64,000 nt of DNA from positions 3,534,001 to 3,598,000 of the forward strand of contig NC_088872.1 in NCBI RefSeq assembly GCF_032884065.1. Reading direction: 5' to 3'. This stretch comes from Artemia franciscana. Lineage: Eukaryota > Arthropoda > Branchiopoda > Anostraca > Artemiidae. A program made the position numbers and the translations under genes. Of the stretch, positions 1 to 9,930 are shown piece after piece; the first letter of the stretch is position 1; each line of letters opens with the position of its first letter. Under the pieces are notes generated by a model. The model made no database searches. It was not told the origin of the DNA and saw only the letters and a program-made list of their open reading frames with translations.

Positions 1-184
1 AATAACAACTAAATAGCGGTTATTAATTATAGTAGAGTAACAAGTTTCGCAGGGATTAAAATTCACTGAAAAAGTTTACTGGTTTTATAATGAATAACAC
101 CAAATTCTAGATAGATGTTTTCACCTTGAACTCTGAATCAATACAATATTCTTTTTAAAACTTCCAGGAATTGTAACTTCCATG
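1..184 (+). repeat. Synthetase-cluster spacer module, left-truncated
   Basis: Noncoding spacer that elsewhere separates synthetase copies. It contains the words TAGCGGTTATTAATTATA and ACCTTGAACTCTGAATCAAT. It matches the spacers at 12,483-12,672 and 30,857-31,046 most closely, including the same jump from the ACTTCCAGGAATTGTAAC word straight into a synthetase internal segment. The window starts inside it. Confidence 0.75.
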
Positions 185-292
185 ATTGTTCCGTCTGTTT
201 TGTAGACATAACAGAAAAGGACTTCCATTTAATAAATTCCTTAAAACTGGTCAGGCCTTTCTATTTTTTCGTGTCTCCGGTCTTGTACGAAG
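185..292 (+). pseudogene. ACSBG-like acyl-CoA synthetase fragment (copy 0, middle piece)
   Basis: About 36 codons of the middle of a bubblegum-type long-chain acyl-CoA synthetase: the segment reading CSVCFVDITEKDF, then a segment equivalent to SLVNTL..P in the family. It stops abruptly where a Helitron begins at about 293. The same internal piece is present, and longer, at 12,673-12,870. It is a decayed gene fragment. It was placed by alignment to the other copies here and by remembered family motifs. Confidence 0.65.
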
Positions 293-2503
293 CCTTTACG
301 AAGTTACAGTATTCAACGTTTATGTGTGCATTAAATGTTTTGATAATAATGGGGAATATGGAACCACCCACTGGATATCTACTTCGATGGTGGTACCGTT
401 ACGCTTCTTTATTATTGCTGTTTTACCGCCATCTTCAGTAGATCTTCTTCTATATTGTGGGTAACCATCATTGCCAGTAATTGTGTTGGGTACTAAAAGT
501 CGAGGATATTGCTTTGTGCACCTTCCTTTGGCCATGCATGGTGATTTTTCGTTCAGTGCACCGCAAGGTCCATGTATCATATTTTTTTACAATAATATCA
601 TATAACCCCTTATCGAAATTTTCATCAGGTATTTCAGCGGAAATCACATCATCAATTTCATTAGAAGTAATTTTATAATGTAGCCAGATTAGTATATGTT
701 CGTAGGGGAATCCTCGTTTTTGCCATTCCACTGAGTACATCCAGCATCGCACTGACCCAAACACTTCAAGTTTTACTAGGTAGTTTATCAGTGATTTCAA
801 CTTTTGCCGGAAGAAACGGGCCGTAAAGTCATGTCTATGAACCGCCGATTGTCCTTGAAGTAAAAGCTGCTGTATCTCGTCCCAAGATTGATTACATGTA
901 AATGTAATAAATAAATCTCGACGACCATAGAGACGAACATACGCAATAGCATCTTGAGCCTATTCATACATATAACGGGGACTGCCAGCATATGACGAAG
1001 GTAAAATCGTTAATCTTCCAACGTTTGTGGTATTACCGTCATTTACAACTGCATCTCGCAAATGAATGTATTGTTCAGAGCGGAGCTTGGTCTGATTCAG
1101 ACGGAAAAATAGCAAACGTTCTGATTCAATTTTTGCATACATATCAACGATGTATTGGTGAAACAATTGACGGCATTTTAAAATATAATTGTCTTCATCC
1201 TGCCGAATCATTAGTCTATAGGAATAATAATGCATTGCACTGCATTTCTTATTCATTTCTTTGCTAGTGGCTGGATTTATCAATTTTATATTAAAGTGAT
1301 AGCCGTCGGCTCCATCCCAATAAATGATAGGATATTGTAGGGCATCATAGCATCGATGAGTTTCAGCAATTCTTACCAACTGAGCGTTTTGCTTATGAAG
1401 AATAAAATCTCGAGGTAAAAACTGATCACCGACCATAACGATTGCCACTTCGTCGATAGTTGGAGCATTGTATCTTCGCACATGTTGGCCAGGAGACGTT
1501 TTGTCAGCGGAAATAACAATTTTATGCGTATCAGTAGGCATCAAATCGATGGCTGTTTTGAACAGACGCACAAAATTATTATTCTCGTAGAAAAGATGTT
1601 GCAATTGGGAAACGATTGTCCTTTCAACGTCGGGAGAAATTTCGCAACGTGCATTCAATTCAGAATTTCTATCACTGATGAAGTACAATTGTAAAAATTT
1701 ATGATTCTCGCCTGAGAATGGTAGAAGGGACCCTGCTCTATGATAAATTTGCCCTTTTACTTTGAAAGTAGACATATATTTATCTGGATTTTCGATTTGG
1801 GCACCAAACGACGTCATTTGGAAACATGAGTTATATTTTCTGATTTTTATAAAAAACGCTTAGATTCTGACGTAGTTCCAGCAAGCAAAGTCTTCAATGA
1901 CTCTGGGGGTGCAGCCAGTTGAGGAAGTTTAACTTTTCCTGAGGCGCAACACATTCCCATTGTTTCACCATTAAATTTCAAGGCCTTGCAGTAGGGACAA
2001 ATTTTAGACATAGTCCCGATTTGAACACATCTACTATAATCATCGACTGGGCTGTACCTGAATGCCATGCGATAATTTTCCCGTTGCTCTTGTGATTCCT
2101 CGGCACGCTTTCTTTTGGTATTATCTCTTGAAGCCGCAAGCCAGTTTTCATGTTGCTCTTGTGATTCCTCGGCACGCCTTCTTTTTTCACTTTCTCTTTT
2201 AGCAGCAAGTCTGGTTTCGCGTTGTTCTGGTAGTTCCTCGACACGCCTTCGTTGACGGAGAATGCACATTCCTAATCTGGCATTATCTCTTGAAGCCGCA
2301 AGCCTGTTTTCAGGTTGCTCTTGTGATTCCTCGGCACGCTTTCAGTTCTTACCTTCTCTATCAGCCGCAAGCCTGTTTTCTTGCTGTTCTTGTGATTTCT
2401 CGGCACGCTTTCTTTTCTTAATTTCTCTATCAGCAGCAAGTTTTTTGGCATAGACTCTTTGAGCAGCATTCTCGGCTGTTGCCATTGTAGGTTCTTCAGT
2501 CAT
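293..2503 (-). pseudogene. Helitron replicase (Rep) N-terminal half, broken
   Basis: The likely start ATG is at 2,503. In order it shows: a basic repeat region of about 20-residue units built on RKRAEESQEQREN (about 2,450-2,070); the cysteine motif CPYCKAL...GMCCASGK (about 2,020-1,930); the Helitron-like N domain (about 1,860-963) starting MTSFGAQ and ending GSPRYMYE; then the Rep part. A stop codon lies at 960-962, a frameshift near 580, and another near 335. The Rep HUH motif is damaged: the usual P-H-x-H reads PYEH (696-707), losing one metal-binding histidine. Rep normally nicks DNA and starts rolling-circle transposition; this copy cannot. Confidence 0.85.
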
Positions 2504-2687
2504 TTTACAATTAAACATTTTTCCGTCCACGATCTTCTTACAATTAAAAATTTGTCTTTGAACGAATTTCTTAAATACATTTAATGACGTCATCGTCAAA
2601 ACAAAGATGACGACAACTAACTTCATGACGACATGACGTCACTCGACAGATATTAACACACATACAACTTATTTTTATATATATAGA
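293..2687 (-). mobile_element. Helitron, 5' terminus present, 3' part missing
   Basis: On the minus strand the element begins at 2,687 with TCTATATATATAAAAATAAG, a typical Helitron 5' end. It is preceded by A, as expected for insertion between A and T. A GACGTCAT-rich leader (2,540-2,660) precedes the Rep/helicase reading frame. The element ends inside coding sequence at about 293, joined directly to a synthetase fragment, so the helicase half and the CTRR-type 3' end are absent. The synthetase sequence between the two flanks is also missing, so insertion was accompanied or followed by deletion. Confidence 0.85.
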
Positions 2688-3025
2688 TGGATATAATAGA
2701 TATAATGACGAATAAGAACAATTTATTAACATAATTTTATACTTCAAAATCTTAAACGAGAATACACTATGCAATTTCCGCTAAGGTGTTCGGAACTTCA
2801 TTAATAGCTCTTTTTTGACAGAAGAAGTAAGTTCAGTAATTAAAATGAATTCTTCATTTTTTGAACAAGAAAATATACAATCCAAAATGAAAAATAGACT
2901 TTCATGGACAGCAAAACATTGGTTCAAAACTCACGCTTCAGTTAAAGTTTATGAAGTATCAGATGTTCAAAAGCTTTGGAATACGAAAAGCACAAGCAAA
3001 GACATCATCAGTAGTAATCAGTAAT
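2688..3025 (+). pseudogene. ACSBG-like synthetase fragment (copy 0, C-terminal piece)
   Basis: The C-terminal third of the synthetase resumes just beyond the Helitron 5' end. It covers the stretch equivalent to 'DEQEQFINII' and then a frame from 2,815 containing SSFFEQENIQ and WTAKHWFK up to LWNTKSTSK. It then jumps at about 3,025 into the N-terminal module of the next copy. This is the other flank of the Helitron insertion, so 185-292 and this piece belonged to one copy. Confidence 0.65.
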
Positions 3026-4548
3026 ACTCAGGCAACATACAAGGCAAATTATCGATACGTTCGGTCTTAACAAGAAAAAATATGTTTTATAATAAAATTC
3101 TTAGATAACCACTTTGTTATGGTTATGATAACCATAGCAAAGTGGCATTTGTTGCACGAAAGGACAGAAGCAGAAACTACAGTTTTGCAGAATATTTCCA
3201 TGTTGTAGAAATCATTGCAAAGCTCTTTTTGAAGATAGGATTGAAGCCTGGTGACAGGGTATATGTTGTTGCCACCAACCGTCCAGAATGCTGTTTTTCA
3301 CATTTTGGTGCTATTGAAGCAGGAGAGATAGCCGTAAGAATCTACCCAAAATACAAAAGAAAACAATATTATATTGTTTGAAAAATACAATAATGACTGA
3401 TATTTATATCCCTTTATTAAATGGTTGTTCCGTCTGTTTTGTAGACATAACAGAAAATGACTTTCGTCTAATAAATTCCTTAAAACTGGTCAGGCCCTTA
3501 CATTTTTTCGTAAGTCCGGTCTTGTTAGAAATAACGATTTTATTTCTGACGCTCAGATTGCGAGGTAAAAAAAACATATCGACAAGATTATTCTTTGGGA
3601 ATTTTTACATCCGTAAGACAATATCGCCTAAGAATACGAGTTGGTATGGAAAAATGATTACGGTTGTTTTGCATTGGGGGCATTATTTCTGACCATGTTT
3701 TTGATAGATTAGTGCACTTGGATCTTCTCATACAAGAAGTCTTTGGATGTAGTGAGACTTACGGGCCCCATTTGTGGGCTAAGTTCAAAGCCGAAAAAGG
3801 TCAGATGGTCAATTGCCATAAAAATCAAAAGGTTTCTATTCTGGAAACAGGTGAGCTTGTATTAAGTGGAAAAAACATATTTTCTGGATATCTTGATGAC
3901 GAAGAAACGACAAATAAAGTTATTGATAAGAATGGGTCATACCACACAGGACACTTTATTAAAATTATGAAGACTAGAGATTTCTAAAATTATGAAGCCA
4001 AAATTGAAAATCAAATAAAAAAAAAGTTCTGCCATTTGTTCATTATATACATGTATATAGGGACGAAAAAGAACAATTTATCAACATAGTTTTATACTTC
4101 AAAACCTTAAAAGAGGATACTCTACGCAATTTCCACCAAGGTGTTTGCAACTTAATTAATACCTCTTTTTCGACAGAAGAAGTAGGTTCAGTAATAAAAA
4201 TGAATTCTTCATTTTTCAATAATGTGTATTTTACAATATCAATATCCGGAATCTTAGAATTGAGCTGGAAAATATGTCAATATATGAAATGGGAACCCAA
4301 CTAAAACCAAAATCTTATTTTTTTTTGTGAGAAGTATGAAAAGGAGATTTTGGATAGACAAAAAAAAATATATAACTCGTCTTAACAGAAAATAATCCTA
4401 GACCTATTGCGTCCAATAGATAAAAAGCACAATATCAATATCCGAAATGTTGGAATTGAGCCGGAAAATGTGTCAATATGTGAAATGGGAACCCAACTAA
4501 AACACAAATACTTTTTAATCAAAATTTGTAGTTATCTAACATTTTAGG
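3026..4548 (+). pseudogene. ACSBG-like synthetase pseudogene (copy 1)
   Basis: The N-terminal part is open at 3,142-3,381 (VARKDRSRNY, ATNRPE, HFGAIEAGEIAV). It then jumps at about 3,378 to the middle part (DIYIPLLNGCSVCFVDI, 3,391-3,692). A frameshift leads to 3,664-3,987, which holds FGCSETYGPHLW, equivalent to the family's YGxSExxGPH adenylate-binding motif, and GYLDDEETTNKVIDKNG. A stop follows DF at 3,987. The C-terminal region is shortened at about 4,220 and followed by a second, degenerate copy of the last segment (4,385-4,548). The region between the NRPEW block and the MPISHV block is deleted. The junction at about 3,378 marks the left edge of the 18.35-kb duplicated unit. Confidence 0.7.
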
Positions 4549-5106
4549 TTGACGATAATAACAAGTAATTAGCGGTTATTAATTATAATGGAGTAACAAG
4601 TTTCGCAGGGATTGAAATTCACTGAAAACGTTTATTGGTTTTATAATGAATAATATCAAATTCTAGATAGATGTTTTCACCTTGAACTCTGAATCAATAC
4701 AATATTGAGTGTCAAAGGCTACAAATTGCCATGAAGCATCACTATCTAGTAATGAAATGGCAGGTCTTTGCTATTCAAATAAAAGTAATGGTCATTTTTT
4801 AGTTTATGAATTTATTTTTTGTTGCAAAGAAAACAGAAAAATATTTTGTACATGTGTCTTTGAAGGTTGTTTTTCTCTTTTTTTTATAACTTCCAGGAAT
4901 TGTACCTTCGACTGTAGCTCTGGAAATGTTCATTTTGTACTACTTTAATATGACCTGGACTGCAGCTTGAATTTTTTGGGGGATGATGTTGTTTGGACAT
5001 CACAGATAGCCTTTCTGTGCATATTGATTAATAGCCTTAACCTTAGAGATATTGTTGTTAGATATCAGACTTACTTCAACAAGCAGGCAATATATAAGGC
5101 AAATTA
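4549..5106 (+). repeat. Synthetase-cluster spacer module
   Basis: Spacer between copies 1 and 2. It starts with the GACGATAATAACAAG/TAGCGGTTATTAATTATA block, then GTGTCAAAGGCTACAAATTG. It ends in the AATCAGGCAATATATAAGGC block just before the next N-terminal module. It holds a weakly conserved open stretch (4,709-4,948, no ATG) discussed under 16,398-16,970. Confidence 0.7.
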
Positions 5107-7110
5107 TTGATATGTTCGTTCTTAATAAGAAAAAATATGATTTATAATAAAATTCTTCAAGAGAATAAAGATAACTATAGCGAAGTCGCATTTGTTGCAC
5201 GAAAGGACAGAAGCAGAAACTACAGTTTTGCAGAATATTTCCATGTTGTGGAAACCGTTGCAAAGGCCTTTTTGAAGATACGATTGAACCCTGGTGACAG
5301 TGTATGTATTGTTGCCACCAATCGCCCAGAATGGTGTTTTTTCACATTTTGGTGCCATTGAAGCAGGAGGGATAGCCGTAGGAATCAAACGAAAATACAA
5401 AAAGAAACAATATCATATTGTTTGAAAAATTGTTCGGCAAAGATTCTTATTTTAGAAAATATGGAGCTGCTAGATGATCTAGGAAAGATTGAGGAAGAAA
5501 TGTCACAATTAGAATCTTTTTTGGAACTTTTTTACTGTTTTTTTTATCCAATCACAGCAGAAGACAAACATTATTCCTTGGATAAGATTCTGGAAATCAG
5601 TGAAGCTGATAACCTAGAATGTTTGATGGAAGCTAAAAAAAGGAATCAAATCCGATTCATGCTGTTTGATCAATTACAAGGAAGAATCAAAAGGTATTCC
5701 AACCAGAGATGTTAATTTGAGTCATCTTAATATCTTGGAAAATACTACCTCAATTCAGCATGAAATTGGTTTGAAAGAATTACTTCACTAAAGGAAACAA
5801 AACAGGATATTAAGTATTATGCCAATTAGCTACGTAAACACCCTAATGGCGAATATTTATATCCCTTTATTAAGTGATTGTTCCGTCTGTTTTGTAGACA
5901 TAACAGAAAAGGACTCCCGTTTAATATTCCTTAAAACTGGTCAGGTCCTTTTATTTTTTCGCAAGTCCAGTCTTGTTAGAGATAACAAACGATTTTAATT
6001 CTGACACTCGATTGTGAGGTACAAAAACATATTGACGAGATTATTCTTTAAAAAAAATTTTTCCGTAAGACAGTATTGCCAAGAAAAGTACTTGGTATGG
6101 ACAAATGCTTACGGTTGTTTTGCATTGGGTTTATTTCTGACCATATTTTTGATAGCTTAGTGGACTTGGGTCTTCGCATACAAGAAGTCTTTGGATGTAG
6201 TAAGACTTGTGGGCCCCATTTGTGGGCTAAGTTCAATGCCGAAAAAGTTCGGGTGTTCAATTGCCATAATAATAAAAAGGCCTCTATTCTGGAAACAATT
6301 GAGCTTGCATTAAGTGGGAAACATATTTTCTGGATACCTTGGTGACGAAGAAACAACAAATAAAGTCATTGATAAGGATGGGTCATACAACACAGGACAC
6401 TTTATTAAAAGTATGAAGACTAGAGATTTCTATGATTATGAAGCCAAAATTGAAAATGAAATAAAAAAAGTTTTGCCATTTGTTCATTATATACATCAAC
6501 AATTTATCAACATAATTTTATACTTCAAATACTTAAAAGAGGATACTCTACGCAATTTCCACCAAGGCGTTCGTAGCTTAATTAATAGCTCTTTTTCCAC
6601 AGAAGAAGTAGGTTCAGTGATAAAAATGTATTCTTCATTTTTTGAACAAGAAAATATACAATCCAAAATGAAAAAATACTTTCATGGACAGCAAAACATT
6701 TGTTCAAAACTCACGCTTCAGTTAAAGTTTATGAAGTGTCAGATGTTCAAAAGCTTTGAAATACAGAAAGCACAAGCAAAGTTAAGAAAAATAACCCTAG
6801 ACCTATTGCGTCAAATAGATAAAGATCACAATATCAATATCGGAATGCTGGAATAAAGCCGGTAAATATGTCAATATGTGAAAATGGAACCCAACTAAAA
6901 CCAAAATCTTATCTTTTGCGTGAGAAGTATGAAAAGGAGATTTTGGATGGACAACGAAAAATATCTAGTTCGTCTTGACAGAAAATAATCCTAGACCTAT
7001 TGCGTCCAATAGATAAAAAGCACAATATAAATATCCGGAAAGTTGGAATTGAGCCAGAAAATATGTCAATATGTGAAATAGGAATCCAGCTAAAACATAA
7101 ATATTTTTAA
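5107..7110 (+). pseudogene. ACSBG-like synthetase pseudogene (copy 2, near full length)
   Basis: All segments are present in order: MIYNKILQENKDN and VARKDRSRNY (5,137-5,361); a frameshift at a six-T run (about 5,336); KNCSAKILILENMELL to EAKKRNQIRFMLFDQLQ (5,422-5,715); MPISYV (about 5,820); a broken middle; FGCSKTCGPHLW (6,076-6,345); and GYLGDEETTNKVIDKDG through the C-terminus (6,314-6,856 and on to 7,110). At least four frameshifts or stops break it. The T/S/G-rich ATP-binding loop expected after NQIRFML reads FDQLQGRIKG instead. The ITGRxKE segment expected after GSYNTGHF is absent. It is therefore not a functional acyl-CoA synthetase. Confidence 0.75.
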
Positions 7111-7593
7111 ATATGTTATGTAATGAGAAGAGGTACATGTGGGTGTTACACAATGACTGTGAACACGTGGGATGCTAAGAGCCTAATCATATAACATACA
7201 TCGGTGTAATATAATACTTTAAGAGATTTTTTCTCCAGAATTGTTTTTCTTTCAATTCCTTTTCTCTTCTTTCAAGGTGTTTTTTCCTCAAGGACTTCGT
7301 TTTCTTTCACGGTGTTTTTTTCCTTTTTGAGATTTCATTTTTCTTCCAATACGTTTTACTGAGGGTGCCTTTATATTCCAATGATTTTGTCCCTTAAGAG
7401 ATAAAATTAGAATCAACAAAATAAGCTGTTCGAACCATGGAGAAATCCCTGTCCCACTTACTAGAATGATTAAGCTATTGATTACGTGTTTTCTATAATT
7501 CTAATAATAGAGTTGTGGAGAAAAAACTGATTACTAGAGTTTTGTTATATTTGAAGTGCACCTGGCTGCTATTTAATGTTTTAAAAGGGTATT
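7111..7593 (+). repeat. Conserved 3' flank of 'full' synthetase copies
   Basis: Noncoding block found only after the long copies (here, 15,008, 20,852, 25,482 and 33,381). It contains TGTTACACAATGAC...CACGTGGGATG, a pyrimidine-rich stretch (about 7,217-7,350) with imperfect repeats of CTTTCAAGGTGTTTTTTCCT type, and ends with GGGTATTATAAAATAAGA. It may be the remains of the parent gene's 3' region. Confidence 0.65.
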
Positions 7594-7760
7594 ATAAAAT
7601 AAGAGTCTTTCGAAAAAATGACCTGAACTGCAGCTTGAATTTTTTGGGGGTTGATGTTATTTGGACATCACAAATAGCCTTTCTGTGCATACTGATTAAT
7701 AGCCTTAAACTTAGTAGATATCGTTGTTAGATGTCAGACTTACTTTAATAATCAGGCAAC

Positions 7761-8164
7761 ATATAAGGCAAATTATTGATAAGTTCGTTCTTAATAAGAA
7801 AAAATTTGTTTTATAATAGAATTCTTCAAGAAAATAAAGATAACTATAGCAAAGTCGCATTTATTGCATGAAAGGAAAGCAAAGGAAACCATAGCAAAGT
7901 GGCATTTGTTGCAGGAAAGGACAGAAGCAGAAACTACACTTTTGCAAAATTTTTCCATGTTGTGGAAACCGTTACAAAGGCCTTTTTGAAGATAGGATTG
8001 AAGCCTGGTGACAGTGTATGTATTGTTGCCACCATTCGTCCAGAATGGTGTTTTTCACATTTTGGTGCCATTGAAGCAGGAGAGATAGCTGTAGGAATCA
8101 ACCGAAAATACAAAAAAGAAACATTATTATATTGTTTGAAAAATTGTTCGGCAAAAATTCGAAG
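7761..8164 (+). pseudogene. ACSBG-like synthetase N-terminal fragment (copy 3, 5' part)
   Basis: Open from 7,899 (VAGKDRSRNYTFAKFF, KAFLKIGLKPGDSVCIV, IRPEWCFSHFGAIEAG, LKNCSAKI). It is cut at about 8,164 by the reverse-transcriptase sequence; the frame reads 8 or 9 residues into the element before stopping. A 30-nt stretch around 7,840-7,895 is duplicated in degenerate form just ahead of it (GCAAAGTCGCATTTATTGCA / GCAAAGTGGCATTTGTTGCA). Confidence 0.65.
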
Positions 8165-9179
8165 ATCCAGTGCACTTCGGAAATTATAAATAAACTTAAA
8201 ACCTATTGTTCAGGTATTAAAAATTTTCGAATTTTAATCCATATTGGAGTGTTAATAATTAACTGCAGGTGATAGATTCTTTAACAATGGTTTCAGCTAA
8301 AAGAATTGAATCTTTCGATTTTGCGACAATGTATACGAATTTATAACTTAATGTAGTGTTTGATAATTTTAAAAACTGTTATCAAGAAATCTTTCCTCTT
8401 ATCTAGTAAAAGGTTCTTAAAAATAGACACTTATAATAAAAAAGCTATATGGACAAATTGCTTTAATACTACAGTTAACTTGAGATGTTACAGCTTGTAT
8501 ATGATTTTTGAGTTATTAGAATTTGTTTTATACAATACTTATATAAGATTTGGTGGTGATTTGTACAAGCAAATTGTGGGAATTCCCATGGGGGGGGGGG
8601 AATGCCAGCCCATTTATAGCTGACTTGTTTTTAAGTCAACTGGAATATAAATATACGATGGATAAGAATAATCCAATTAATTTAAAACATGTTTTGTCAA
8701 ATAATAAAAGATATTTAGATGATATTTTGGTCTTAAATTGTAAGGATTTCATTGATATTTCTAAAAATATATATCCATCAGAGCTTATTCTTGAACCTAG
8801 TCATGGCGCTGGTCATGAAGATCATTTCTTAGATTTAAATATTAATATTCGTGATAATAATAAATTAAGTTTTAAAATGTATAATAAAACGGATGATTTT
8901 GATTTTGAAGTGATTAGTTTCCCATTCCCTGACAGTAATATACACTCAAATATCACATATTCAGCGTTTTTCTCACAGTTACTTCGTTATGCAAGGATTT
9001 GTAGTAATTATATGGATTTTAAAAATAGATGTAAAATCTTAAGCCAAAAATTGATATCAAGAGGTTTTTCTGCAAATAAATTAACTTGGCTTTTTAAAAA
9101 ATTTAGTTTTCATTATAACGAACTTCTAAATAAATATCAAAAGAAATATCTAGAAATACTTAAAGAAATTTTCAACTAA
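8165..9179 (+). pseudogene. Penelope-like reverse transcriptase remnant
   Basis: Reverse-transcriptase signatures in order: motif A FDFATMYTNL (8,314-8,343) followed by a stop (8,344-8,346); a second stop ending FDNFKNCYQEIFPLI; then YIRFGGDLYKQIVGIPMGG, a frameshift at an 11-G run (8,590-8,600), ASPFIADLFLSQLEYKY, and the catalytic YLDD (8,711-8,722). The C-terminal part contains FLDLNINI, ISFPFPDSNI and LLRYARICSNY and ends in a stop at 9,179. The GIPMG...YxDD arrangement and the 'RYARxCSxY' thumb resemble Penelope-like RTs. No GIY-YIG endonuclease is visible downstream. It is 5'-truncated and non-functional. Confidence 0.65.
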
Positions 9180-9840
9180 TTTCGGAGGTTCGAGAAATGT
9201 TGTCGCAGCGCCATTTATTTTGAATTGTGTTTCTAATTGACCGGATTTTTTTTAAATATTAGCCACATGGTAAAGATGAATGCTATAATTGTTTAGTTCA
9301 TTCAGGTTTTCTGCAATGTGTTAATATTTGTGATTTGGTAAAATTTATTATATTTAGTTTACCTATTGTTGCTAAAAAGAGGGATATATTAACAGGATAA
9401 GCTTGTTTTGGTGTTACTTGGTTGTTTTACATTTGGTGTTTTTTTTTCTTTCATAGGCATGTATTTTGGGGGTAATACCTGACACGGGGATGCCATGGAT
9501 ATTCTGTGGTAGCCACAACACTTGGCTGGGGTAGAGAATATAAAGTGGCGAAACCCTATATAGGCCAGTGTATTTTCCTGATGAGCCCTTGTGTTGGGTT
9601 GTTGCCTCTGAATTATTTGTCTTTGTTATTTTTTTTCTCTATTGTTTGGTAAATGACGACTTATACTTATTGACGACATGACTGCCTGTCCATGGATTAT
9701 TCTTTATGGTTGATTGTGTATGGCTATGCTGTTTGACCTATGTGATTGTATGGATGAATAGGGTTAAGGCCTCATTCAAGTACTGTTCTATATTAATCAC
9801 TAATTTAGGAAAACAGTCTTCCTTTTCTCCTTCTGTCTCT

Positions 9841-9888
<48 letters not shown>

Positions 9889-9919
9889 TGCTGTTGCATT
9901 GGTGATTTCTCTTTTCATG
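9180..9919 (+). other. 3' sequence of the RT insert with poly-T tract
   Basis: No convincing reading frame. It contains a TTTGGGGGTAATACCTGACA/GGGGATGCCATGG block, a CTGATGAG word at 9,578-9,585 with GGCGAAAC just upstream (9,547-9,554), and a 44-nt T run at 9,844-9,887. The same block recurs at 27,552-28,286, where the T run is 43. Confidence 0.55.
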
Positions 9920-9930
9920 ATAAAATAAGA

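Larger units (their letters stand above)
7594..9930 (+). mobile_element. Chimeric insert: synthetase 5' half + Penelope-like RT + poly-T
   Basis: A segment of about 2.3 kb flanked by the 11-bp direct repeat ATAAAATAAGA (7,594-7,604 and 9,920-9,930). The related loci at 15,516 and 21,380 have an uninterrupted TATTATAAAATAA(A/G)AC junction, i.e. an empty site. Inside, in order: part of a spacer module (7,605-7,760), a synthetase N-terminal fragment (7,761-8,164), a reverse transcriptase remnant (8,165-9,179), AT-rich sequence, and a 44-T tract (9,844-9,887). The direct repeat is consistent with a target-site duplication, but recombination between paralogues is also possible. Confidence 0.6.

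Noticed and set aside
2684..2720. ATATAATAGATATAATGACG as a promoter-like or target-site signal
   Set aside because: The TATAATGACGAA part is synthetase sequence seen in other copies; only the A/T insertion position can be supported.
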